A stretch of DNA of 6,659 nt from Parvularculaceae bacterium. Lineage in GTDB: Bacteria > Pseudomonadota > Alphaproteobacteria > Caulobacterales > Parvularculaceae. Under the pieces are notes generated by a model, which made no database searches, was not told the DNA's origin, and was given only the letters and a program-made list of their open reading frames with translations. Location of the stretch: NCBI GenBank assembly GCA_013389125.1, contig JACADX010000344.1, positions 1 through 6,659 of the forward strand, read 5' to 3'. The position numbers were made by a program, and so were the translations under genes. Shown here piece by piece: positions 1 through 6,659 of this stretch; positions within the stretch are counted from its first letter, which is position 1, and each line of letters begins with the position of its first letter.

Positions 1-899
1 ATATCAGGGGGACCTACCTCGCCGGCAGCGTCCAGCTCGCAACAACGGCGCTGAAGCTCCTTCCGCTTATCGCCGTCATCGCGCTTGGCGCCATCGTCGT
101 CGCCGACGACGGCGGAGCGAGCGTCGCGCCGTTTGATCCGTCGACGATCGCGATCGGCCCGATCACGGCGGCGGCGACATTGACGCTCTGGGGCCTCCTC
201 GGACTTGAGTCGGCGACGGTGCCGGCGGAGAAAGTGACCGATCCCGCTCGCACAATCCCGCGCGCGACGATGATCGGCATGACGTTGACCGGCGTCATCT
301 ACCTGCTTGCCTGCTCGGCGATCATCCTCCTTCAGCCGGCGGACGAAGTCGCGGCGTCATCAGCGCCGTTCGCGGACTTCGTCGCCGCGCATTGGGGCGC
401 GGACGCTGGAAGGTGGCTGGCGCTTTTCGCCGCCGTCAGCGGCTTTGGCGCGCTGAACGGCTGGATTCTGGTGCAGGGCGAACTGCCTTATGCGATGGCG
501 AAGGGCGGCGTGTTTCCGGCGTTTCTCGCAACTACTTCGCCGCAGGGAACGCCCGTGAAAGCGCATCTCGTTTCCGGAGTCCTTCTCACCGTCGTCGTCT
601 CGATGAATTACGCCAAGAGCATGACCGAGGCGTTCAAATTCGTGCTTCTGCTCTCAACGACGTCCTCGCTCGTGATGTACTTCGCCTGCGCGCTCGCGGC
701 CATGAAGCTAAAGGCGTCGGGGCGGCTTCAAGCGTCGTTTTCGCTGATGTTCGTCGCCGCGTTCGCCGCCGCTTACGCGCTCTGGACGATTTTCGGAGCC
801 GGTTCGGAGGCGGTGAGTTGGGGCTTGGCGCTTCTCGTCGCCGGCGTTCCCGTCTATCTCCTGACGCGACGCGGGAAGTTCACTTCGCAATCTCGATGA
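1..899 (+). CDS. APC-family amino acid/polyamine antiporter (AdiC-like), 5'-truncated
   Basis: Inner-membrane transporter of the basic amino acid/polyamine antiporter branch of the APC superfamily. The frame is open from base 3 and has no start in the window, so about 298 C-terminal residues are present; AdiC-type proteins have about 445, so roughly TM1-4 are missing. I see about eight hydrophobic segments (fragment residues about 12-33, 53-71, 89-109, 136-156, 184-202, 210-232, 243-265, 268-287). The family signature LWGLLGLESATV followed by DPARTIPRAT lies at about residues 62-90. Trp63 and Glu69 align with AdiC Trp202 and Glu208, and Trp154 in NGWILVQGE aligns with AdiC Trp293, the substrate-stacking aromatic; these matches are from memory of AdiC. 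A TTG at 180 is internal, not a start. The gene converges on the M20 gene, the two ends overlapping by 20 bases. The substrate is unknown; an amino acid or diamine is likely. Confidence 0.9.
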   Translation, partial: IRGTYLAGSVQLATTALKLLPLIAVIALGAIVVADDGGASVAPFDPSTIAIGPITAAATLTLWGLLGLESATVPAEKVTDPARTIPRATMIGMTLTGVIYLLACSAIILLQPADEVAASSAPFADFVAAHWGADAGRWLALFAAVSGFGALNGWILVQGELPYAMAKGGVFPAFLATTSPQGTPVKAHLVSGVLLTVVVSMNYAKSMTEAFKFVLLLSTTSSLVMYFACALAAMKLKASGRLQASFSLMFVAAFAAAYALWTIFGAGSEAVSWGLALLVAGVPVYLLTRRGKFTSQSR

Positions 900-2259
900 G
901 AAGCGTATGCCAATGATCGAGGGCGCCCTTGACCGACGCGATCGGCGCGCGTTCGTTAAGACCGTGGCTGAAGTCGTCCGACGGCTTCAGGAAGAGCCCG
1001 GAAACGCCGTAACTCGGGACGCCCTCGGCGCGGAAATAGAGGCTGTCCGACGCGCCTGACGACATCGAGGGGATGATCGGCAGATCCTTGAACTGCGAGT
1101 CGACGGCTTTTCGGACCGCTGCGACGATGTCGTCCGTAAGCGGCGACCCGTCGGAGTAATTCGGCCGATCGACGAATTCGATTGTCGCCGCCGGATCGTC
1201 GACGATGCTGACAAGCGTCTTGCGCACATCCTCCGGATCAACGCCTGGGAAAATGCGGCAGTTGACGAAAACGCTTGCGCGCTGCGGCAATGCGTTCAAG
1301 GCGTGGCCGCCCGAAAGCATTGTCGCGACGCAGGTGGTGCCGGTCTGGCCGACATATTCGGGATTGGAGCGAAGCGCCTTGAGCGCCTTCTTATTCTGCG
1401 GGTTCGCGGCGAATCTCAGCATCGCCTCGCCGAGCGGGCCCTCCGTCATCGCGCCTGTCCGGCGGAAGAACTCGAGCGTCGTTTCGCTCGTCGAAACAGG
1501 AAATTCAAAGGCGCCGATGCGATCGACGGCGCGCGCAAGGCTGTAGATCGCGTTTTCCCGCGTCGGGCGGCTCGAGTGCCCGCCGGGATTTGTAAACGTG
1601 ACGACGAAATCGGCGTAGGTTTTTTCGGCCGTCTGCAGGCTGTAGGCGAGGGGCGATCCGTCCTCCTTCAGCGTGCCGCCGCCGCCGTCCCCGTTGAGAA
1701 CAAGCGAGGCGTTCTTGAACCGCTTGGCGAGGATCGCCGTCGATTTCATCTGGGTCTCCTCGTCGCCCGAAAGCGCAAGGATAAGGTCGCGAGCCGGCTT
1801 GAACCCTTCCGCCTTGAGGCGCGCGAGCGTCGTCGCCATCATCGTGACGTCGAACTTGTTGTCGACCGCCCCGCGTCCGATGACGAATTCGTCCGTGCGA
1901 GTCATCTTGAAGGGATCCTGTTCCCAGTCCTCGGGCTTTGCTTCGACGACGTCCATGTGGCCGGAAAGGATGATCGGCGCATCGTCGCTCTCACCCTGAT
2001 AGATCGCAACGAGGGTCGGGGCGGGACCTGTGGCGTCGACTTCCACGTCAGCTTCGGCGAAGCCGTTCTTTCGGAGGAAGTCGGCAAGGCGCTCCGCATA
2101 AAGACGGATATCGTCGTCGCCTTCAACCGTGCGGAATGAGATTGATTCGCCGAGGAGCTCGATCGCCCGCTCGACGATCTCGGGCGGCGTTTCGGAAAGC
2201 GCAGGGGTCGCGGCTGCGCTGATCAGCGCGGCTCCGATCAGGGCGACGGAACGGGACAT
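880..2259 (-). CDS. Exported M20-family zinc metallopeptidase/amidohydrolase
   Basis: Di-zinc hydrolase that cleaves peptide or N-acyl amide bonds of small substrates (M20/M25/M40 family); 459 residues, a usual length. Residues 1-22 form a signal peptide (MSRS, then a hydrophobic stretch, likely cut near ALS|ET), placing it in the periplasm or outside. The metal and catalytic motifs are complete: His101 and Asp103 in GHMDVV, Asp133 in GRGAVDNK, Glu167-Glu168 in SGDEET, Asp191 in LNGDGG, and the last metal His432 in FSHGLNE. GGHSSRP with His228 is the usual dimerisation-domain motif. The start at 2259 is chosen because AGAGGAG lies 5 bases upstream and the signal peptide begins there; the frame stays open to a possible start at 2370, but that start would overlap the upstream gene and bury the signal peptide. 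It is the last gene of the minus-strand operon, 64 bases after the deacetylase. Exact substrate unknown; dipeptides or N-acyl amino acids are plausible. Confidence 0.93.
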   Translation of the reverse strand: MSRSVALIGAALISAAATPALSETPPEIVERAIELLGESISFRTVEGDDDIRLYAERLADFLRKNGFAEADVEVDATGPAPTLVAIYQGESDDAPIILSGHMDVVEAKPEDWEQDPFKMTRTDEFVIGRGAVDNKFDVTMMATTLARLKAEGFKPARDLILALSGDEETQMKSTAILAKRFKNASLVLNGDGGGGTLKEDGSPLAYSLQTAEKTYADFVVTFTNPGGHSSRPTRENAIYSLARAVDRIGAFEFPVSTSETTLEFFRRTGAMTEGPLGEAMLRFAANPQNKKALKALRSNPEYVGQTGTTCVATMLSGGHALNALPQRASVFVNCRIFPGVDPEDVRKTLVSIVDDPAATIEFVDRPNYSDGSPLTDDIVAAVRKAVDSQFKDLPIIPSMSSGASDSLYFRAEGVPSYGVSGLFLKPSDDFSHGLNERAPIASVKGALDHWHTLLIEIAK

Positions 2260-2264
2260 AGCGG

Positions 2265-2271
2265 CTCCTCT
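2265..2271 (-). promoter_or_regulatory. Ribosome binding site that sets the M20 start
   Basis: On the minus strand AGAGGAG is followed by CCGCT and then ATG at 2259. This strong Shine-Dalgarno match with 5-base spacing decides for the shorter, signal-peptide-bearing form over the longer open frame beginning at 2370. Confidence 0.75.
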
Positions 2272-2299
2272 AAGCAATTGCGCGGGTTCTAACAGATGC

Positions 2300-2313
2300 G
2301 GCGGCGTACCGCC
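2300..2313 (-). other. Short GC hairpin between deacetylase and peptidase genes
   Basis: On the minus strand GGCGG-TACG-CCGCC forms a perfect 5-bp stem with a UACG loop, a member of the stable UNCG tetraloop class, although the closing pair is G-C rather than the preferred C-G. It lies 10 bases after the deacetylase stop and about 40 bases before the M20 start. No T-run follows, so it is not a typical terminator. It could protect or separate the two parts of the message, or be chance in GC-rich DNA. Confidence 0.25.
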
Positions 2314-2323
2314 ACGAACGGCC

Positions 2324-3346
<1,023 letters not shown>

Positions 3347-3350
3347 GGCG

Positions 3351-4721
3351 TCATCCCTCGTCCTTGAGGCCGAAAGCGCGCGCGAATTCGGCGAGGCTCT
3401 CGGTAAGCGGCGTCATGATCTCGTCGATCTGCGCTTCCGTTACGATCAGCGGCGGGCAAACGAGGAAGTGGTCGCCGACATCGCCGCCGCGCGTGCGTCG
3501 CGCATAGATGACGAGCTTTCTCGCATAGGCGAGCTCGACAAGCTTGTGGTACGCATTCCATTCGCGCGGCAGCGGCTCCATCGTCGTTCGGTCCTTCACG
3601 AGTTCGAAAGCAAGTAGAAGCCCCTTGCCTCGCACGTCGCCGATGAACGGGAACCGCTCCATCAGCGCCATAAGGCGCGCCTTCAGGCGTTCGCCCATGC
3701 GCGCGGCGGCGCCGATAAGGTCATTGTCGATGACTTCCTTAAGGACGGCGAGGCCGGCGCTGCAGGCGAGCGGATTGCCGGCGTAAGTATAGCCGTGCAT
3801 GAAGCCGCCGTCATCGAGCACCACTTCGACGATGTCGGCGCGCGCGACGACCGCTGAAAGCGGCGCGTAGCCGGCGCCGAGTCCCTTGCCGAGAACGATG
3901 ATGTCAGGCGATTGGCTCCAATGCTCCGCGGCGAGGAATTTGCCGGTGCGCGCGACCCCGGTCATCACTTCGTCGTAGATGAGGAGAATTCCGTACTCGT
4001 CGCAAATATCGCGGACGCGCTGGTAGTAGCTGTCGGGAGCGACGAGCGCGCCGGTCGAGGCGCCGCCGACGGGCTCCAAGATGAAGGCGAGCGCGCGCTT
4101 CGGGCCGATCTCCTCGATCTTCTCGCGCAGCATATCCGCGTATTTGAAGCCGCGTTCCTCGTCAGAAAGATTGTCGCGGTCGAGATAGGCCCGCGGCGCC
4201 GGTATTTTCGGCATGTCGCGAAACATCGGCGCGAAGGGCCTGGTCAAGGGTTCATAGCCCGTGACGGCGAGGACGCCGAAGGTCGAGCCGTGATAGGCGG
4301 GGTAGCGCGAAATGACTTCGGTGCGCGAGGCTTCGCCCTTCGCCAGCGCATATTGGCGGGCGAGCTTAATCGCGCTCTCGACCGCTTCCGATCCGCCCGA
4401 CGCGAAGAATACGCGCGTAAGTCCGGGCGGCGCGAGGCGGCCGAGCGCCGTCGCGAGACGCTCCGCCGGCTCGCTTTCAAAGTGCAGGCGATAGGCGAAG
4501 GTCCCGCGCGCCATCTCCTCGCGCATGGCGGCAAGGACGCGCGGATTGGAATGCCCGATGTTGGAGACCATCGCGCCGCTCGACCCGTCGAAATAACGCG
4601 CGCCGTCGGTCGTAAAGACGTAACAGCCTTCCGAGCGCGCGAACATCGGGCGGCGCGAGCCGGACTGGTAAAAAAGCTTCGAGGGCTCGGCGGGAGACCA
4701 GTCGAAAACGTCATGCGTCAT
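3351..4721 (-). CDS. Class III PLP-dependent aminotransferase (omega-aminotransferase type)
   Basis: Cytoplasmic fold-type I aminotransferase moving an amino group, often a non-alpha one, to 2-oxoglutarate or pyruvate; 456 residues, normal for the class. Visible motifs: PLP-phosphate loop SGGSEA (108-113), Tyr143-His144-Gly145 in AYHGST stacking on the cofactor, Asp250-Glu251 in LLIYDEVMTG contacting the pyridine nitrogen, and the Schiff-base Lys279 in VLGKGLGAGYAPL. Thr312 in HGYTYAGNPLA is the phosphate-contact Thr of the partner subunit. The frame is open to an ATG at 4805, but that start would collide with the divergent gene and lacks a ribosome site, so ATG 4721 (MTHDVFDW) is preferred, although its own Shine-Dalgarno is weak. 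First gene of the minus-strand operon. Sequence alone does not give the amine; context with a beta-keto acid cleavage enzyme suggests a beta-amino acid. Putrescine-type or gamma-amino substrates are alternatives. Confidence 0.93.
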   Translation of the reverse strand: MTHDVFDWSPAEPSKLFYQSGSRRPMFARSEGCYVFTTDGARYFDGSSGAMVSNIGHSNPRVLAAMREEMARGTFAYRLHFESEPAERLATALGRLAPPGLTRVFFASGGSEAVESAIKLARQYALAKGEASRTEVISRYPAYHGSTFGVLAVTGYEPLTRPFAPMFRDMPKIPAPRAYLDRDNLSDEERGFKYADMLREKIEEIGPKRALAFILEPVGGASTGALVAPDSYYQRVRDICDEYGILLIYDEVMTGVARTGKFLAAEHWSQSPDIIVLGKGLGAGYAPLSAVVARADIVEVVLDDGGFMHGYTYAGNPLACSAGLAVLKEVIDNDLIGAAARMGERLKARLMALMERFPFIGDVRGKGLLLAFELVKDRTTMEPLPREWNAYHKLVELAYARKLVIYARRTRGGDVGDHFLVCPPLIVTEAQIDEIMTPLTESLAEFARAFGLKDEG

Positions 4722-4803
4722 AATGAGACTTGTTGTTGATCGCCTGTCTGCATCCTGACAAAATGCGGCAATCGGGCGAGCAAGGCCAGCAGGAAACGCA
4801 TTC
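4722..4803. promoter_or_regulatory. Divergent promoter region
   Basis: These 82 bases separate the two outward-facing operons (aminotransferase-deacetylase-M20 to the left; BKACE-GNAT-propeller to the right), so both promoters should lie here or just inside the genes. It is more AT-rich than its surroundings. I see no convincing -35/-10 pair on either strand; TTGTTG near 4733 and ACAAAAT near 4758 are only loose matches with poor spacing. An imperfect palindrome sits in the middle. Confidence 0.5.
4745..4760. promoter_or_regulatory. Imperfect palindrome, candidate operator
   Basis: TGTCTGCATCCTGACA is symmetrical at 12 of 16 positions (TGTC.G.AT.C.GACA), about centred in the divergent promoter region. 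Its size and position fit a dimeric regulator controlling both operons. No regulator gene is in the window and no family can be named from the site. One such site could arise by chance. Confidence 0.25.
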
Positions 4804-5745
4804 ATGGCTCAGGCGCTTAGGCGAAAAGTCATCATCACCTGCGCGGTGACGGGGTCGGTCCATACGCCGACAATGAGCCCCTATCTGCCGGTGACGCCCG
4901 ACGAAATCGCGGCGGCGTCAATTGCGGCGGCAAAGGAGGGCGCGGCGATCATCCACCTCCACGCGCGCAATCCGGCTGACGGCCGGCCGAGCGCGGACGC
5001 CCAGCTCTTCCGCGCGTTTATGACCAGGATAAACGACGCCTGCGACGCGGTCTTGAACATTTCAACCGGCGGCTCGTCGCTGATGACGCTTGATACGCGT
5101 CTTGCCCCGGCGCGGGCGCTGAAGCCCGAAATGTGCTCGCTCAACATGGGCTCGATGAATTTCGGCATCTTCCCGATGCTCGAAAAGCACGGCGACTGGA
5201 AACATGAGTGGGAGCCGGCGCTCCTTGACGCGACGAGGCGGACCGTCTTCCAGAATACTTTCGACGACATCGAAACGATCCTTGCCGACGTCGGCAGGGC
5301 CGGCGGCGCGAAATTCGAATTCGAGTGCTACGACGCGGGGCAGGTCGAGCTCCTCGCCTTCTACCTGAAGCGGGGCCTTGTTGAACCGCCGCTTTACGTC
5401 CAATTCGTTCTTGGCGTCCTCGGCGGCGCCGGCGCGAGCGTTGAAAACCTCGTCCACATGAAGGGGACCGCCGACAGGCTACTCGGCGACGCCTATCAGT
5501 TTTCGGTTCTCGCCGCCGGCGGCAGGCAGGTGGCGATCGCGACGGCGGGCGCGATTATGGGCGGCAATGTGCGCGTCGGGCTTGAGGACAATCTCACTAT
5601 TTCGCCGGGCGTCCTGGCGAAATCGAACGCCGAACAGGTCGCGAAGATGCGCCGCATTCTCGAAGAATTGGGCCTCGATGTCGCGAGCCCTGACGAGGCG
5701 CGCGCCGCGCTGAAGCTGAAGGGGCGGAACGCGATTGCCATCTGA
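4804..5745 (+). CDS. Beta-keto acid cleavage enzyme (BKACE, DUF849 family)
   Basis: Zinc-dependent TIM-barrel enzyme of the family of Kce (3-keto-5-aminohexanoate cleavage enzyme). It condenses a beta-keto acid with acetyl-CoA and splits it to acetoacetate plus a new acyl-CoA. Length 313, usual for the family. Zinc ligands are His51 and His53 in IIHLHAR and Glu261 in RVGLEDN; Arg257 and Asp262 flank the latter as in Kce. Ser87 in NISTGG, Ser112 in CSLNMGSMNFG (Thr in Kce) and Glu174 in FEFECY occupy the remaining conserved active-site positions. The Kce residue Glu14, which binds the free amine of its substrate, corresponds to Val19 in VTGSVHTPT, so this enzyme's substrate is probably not 3-keto-5-aminohexanoate; Kce matches are from memory. 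ATG 4804 has AGGAA 8 bases upstream and shares a CATG with an unused minus-strand ATG. First gene of the plus-strand set. Family assignment is sure; substrate is inference. Confidence 0.93.
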   Translation: MAQALRRKVIITCAVTGSVHTPTMSPYLPVTPDEIAAASIAAAKEGAAIIHLHARNPADGRPSADAQLFRAFMTRINDACDAVLNISTGGSSLMTLDTRLAPARALKPEMCSLNMGSMNFGIFPMLEKHGDWKHEWEPALLDATRRTVFQNTFDDIETILADVGRAGGAKFEFECYDAGQVELLAFYLKRGLVEPPLYVQFVLGVLGGAGASVENLVHMKGTADRLLGDAYQFSVLAAGGRQVAIATAGAIMGGNVRVGLEDNLTISPGVLAKSNAEQVAKMRRILEELGLDVASPDEARAALKLKGRNAIAI

Positions 5746-6226
5746 TCCGGACATTCGCATTCGTCCCGCTCGCAAGGAGGACACCGAAGCGATCCGGTCG
5801 ATGATCGCCGCGCTCGCGCGCGAGACCGTCGGTCCGAAGCAGGAGGTCCTCACGGCCGAGGCCGTGCGACGATACGCATTCGGACCGGAAAAGATTGTCG
5901 AGCCGATCGTCGCGGAGCGCGGCGGCGCCGTTGTGGCCACCCTGATCCTTTACGAGGAGTTTTCGACCTGGCGCGGCATGAAGGGCGTTCACGTCCTCGA
6001 CATCTATATCGCGCCGGAGGCGCGCGGACGAGGGCTCGGGCGCCGGCTGATTTCCGAAGCCGCGAATTGGGGCCGCGCGCGCGGCGCCGGCTATGTGAGG
6101 CTGTCGGTCGACGAGCACAATCTGAAGGCGGTGAATTTCTATGAGGCGATCGGATTCGTCGAAAGCGCGCATGACCGCGTGTTCATTCTTTCAGGCGATG
6201 CTTTTCGAACGATCGGCGATGCCTGA
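5735..6226 (+). CDS. GNAT-family N-acetyltransferase (diamine acetyltransferase-like)
   Basis: Transfers acetyl from acetyl-CoA to an amine; single-domain GNAT of 163 residues. The fold reads through: beta1 IRIRPA (7-12), alpha1 from residue 14, beta3/beta4 with VVATLILYEE (66-75) and HVLDIYI (86-92), the acetyl-CoA pyrophosphate loop Arg97-Gly98-Arg99-Gly100-Leu101-Gly102, and VNFYEAIGFV (133-142) with the likely general acid Tyr136. The stretch FSTWRG..G...LD before the loop resembles spermidine/spermine acetyltransferase-type GNATs, which suggests a diamine substrate. The start is TTG at 5735, the only start available because a stop lies in frame at 5717; GGGG 10 bases upstream may serve as the ribosome site. 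It overlaps the BKACE end by 11 bases, so translation is probably coupled. Antibiotic or protein acetylation cannot be excluded. Confidence 0.88.
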   Translation: MPSDPDIRIRPARKEDTEAIRSMIAALARETVGPKQEVLTAEAVRRYAFGPEKIVEPIVAERGGAVVATLILYEEFSTWRGMKGVHVLDIYIAPEARGRGLGRRLISEAANWGRARGAGYVRLSVDEHNLKAVNFYEAIGFVESAHDRVFILSGDAFRTIGDA

Positions 6227-6659
6227 CGCCGTTCGCCTGTACGCTTGCGGGCGACGGGGGCGTTCAATCGGCGCAGCGCTTCTTGCCGTCGCGCTCTCAC
6301 TCAGTCTGGCAGGCCCGGTTACAGCGGCCGAGCGCATACCCGTACTGAAGCAGGTGACGGCGCCGCATCCCTATTACTGGCGCGAGATGTATGTCCCGCA
6401 GCTGACGAGCGGCCCTTCAAGCGTTGCATGGTCGCGCGACGGCAAGAGTCTTTACTTTTCGATGCAGGGCCGCATCTGGCGTCAAGAGCTCAGCGGCCAA
6501 ACGGCCCGGCAGCGCGAGAACTTCGCCTACATCCTCGAGGCTCTGCTCCTGGCCATCGGCCTGGTCTACATGCTCATGGCGGCCCTGTTCAACACGCTGC
6601 GCGACCCCTTTGTCATCATGCTGACGCTGCCCATGGCCCTGGTCGGAGCCATCCTGGCC
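6219..6659 (+). CDS. Exported beta-propeller (TolB/PD40-like) protein, fused in frame to an RND fragment; 3' open
   Basis: Open frame of 147 codons with no stop before the window end. Residues 1-37 form a signal peptide (Arg-rich start, hydrophobic 18-32, cut near VTA|AE). Residues 38-98 resemble the beginning of exported proteins with PD40/WD40-like propeller repeats, often joined to amidohydrolase domains: PYYWREMYVPQLTSGPSS, then the blade motif VAWSRDGKSLYFSMQGRIW (69-87) and LSGQTARQ, after which one expects the next blade (LT.G..). Instead, from residue 99 on, the sequence is that of an RND transporter. The ATG at 6219 overlaps the GNAT stop by 8 bases, so the propeller gene looks like a member of the plus-strand operon, although no clear Shine-Dalgarno precedes it. 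I regard 6219 to about 6512 as the genuine gene start and the rest as foreign to it. Confidence 0.65.
   Translation, partial: MPDAVRLYACGRRGRSIGAALLAVALSLSLAGPVTAAERIPVLKQVTAPHPYYWREMYVPQLTSGPSSVAWSRDGKSLYFSMQGRIWRQELSGQTARQRENFAYILEALLLAIGLVYMLMAALFNTLRDPFVIMLTLPMALVGAILA
6513..6659 (+). other. RND efflux-pump transmembrane fragment, out of context
   Basis: The 49 codons from about 6513 encode FAYILEALLLAIGLVYML, then AALFNTLRDPFVIML and PMALVGAILA. This is the conserved second-half membrane segment of RND inner-membrane transporters (around AcrB residues 870-920, compare LAAqYESW..P and P...vGA). About 870 residues of such a protein should precede it and do not. Codon use differs from the upstream genes: all 12 Leu codons are CTG or CTC, and 6 of 8 Ala codons are GCC, against mixed CTT/CTC/CTG and GCG-rich Ala upstream. 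Family recognition is firm; whether the junction exists in a real genome is doubtful. Confidence 0.8.

Noticed and set aside
3912..4739. 275-codon plus-strand open frame opposite the aminotransferase
   Set aside because: No domain or start signal; the opposite strand carries a complete class III aminotransferase with its PLP lysine.
4722..4805. 28-residue N-terminal extension of the aminotransferase to ATG 4805
   Set aside because: No ribosome site, no homology to class III N-termini, and it would consume the whole divergent promoter region.
3351..5745. Ectoine degradation cluster (class III aminotransferase plus deacetylase)
   Set aside because: No ectoine hydrolase, DoeB-type deacetylase or dehydrogenase is present, and BKACE has no role in that route.
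6424..6624. 66-codon plus-strand frame inside the last gene
   Set aside because: It is out of frame with both the propeller and RND coding signals and is Ser/Arg-rich without motif.

Overview
The window is a gene-dense stretch of a GC-rich bacterial chromosome. Codon use (GCG, CGC, GTC, with mixed CTT/CTC/CTG) and the gene families suggest a proteobacterium, most likely an alphaproteobacterium; that assignment is inference, as no marker gene is present. No stretch above about 100 bases lacks a gene. I see no RNA gene, insertion sequence, CRISPR array or origin.

Layout. Bases 1-899 (+) hold the 3' two-thirds of an AdiC-like amino acid/polyamine antiporter of the APC superfamily. Facing it, its end overlapping by 20 bases, is a minus-strand operon transcribed from 4721 down to 880: a class III PLP aminotransferase, a histone-deacetylase-fold amidohydrolase of the acetylpolyamine-amidohydrolase type (4 bases after the aminotransferase), and an M20 metallopeptidase with a signal peptide. 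An 82-base divergent intergenic region (4722-4803) with an imperfect palindrome separates this operon from a plus-strand set: a beta-keto acid cleavage enzyme (BKACE, DUF849), a GNAT acetyltransferase starting at TTG inside the BKACE end, and, overlapping the GNAT end, an exported beta-propeller protein that runs off the window.

How the genes may work together. Acetyltransferase, aminotransferase, beta-keto acid cleavage enzyme and deacetylase are the four activities of the L-beta-lysine pathway described biochemically in Pseudomonas by H. A. Barker's group: N6-acetylation, transamination to 3-keto-6-acetamidohexanoate, cleavage with acetyl-CoA to acetoacetate and 4-acetamidobutyryl-CoA, then deacetylation to 4-aminobutyrate. 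To my knowledge the genes for some of these steps were never assigned, so this cluster is a good candidate for that or a closely similar N-acetylated diamino-acid route. The permease would supply the substrate. Residue changes in the deacetylase and in the BKACE, relative to family members that bind free amines, point the same way. Polyamine acetylation/deacetylation is the main alternative.

The last ~145 bases do not fit. The beta-propeller reading frame passes without a stop into a membrane segment typical of RND efflux pumps, with a shift in codon use. This is most likely an assembly chimera or a recombination junction at the end of the sequence.
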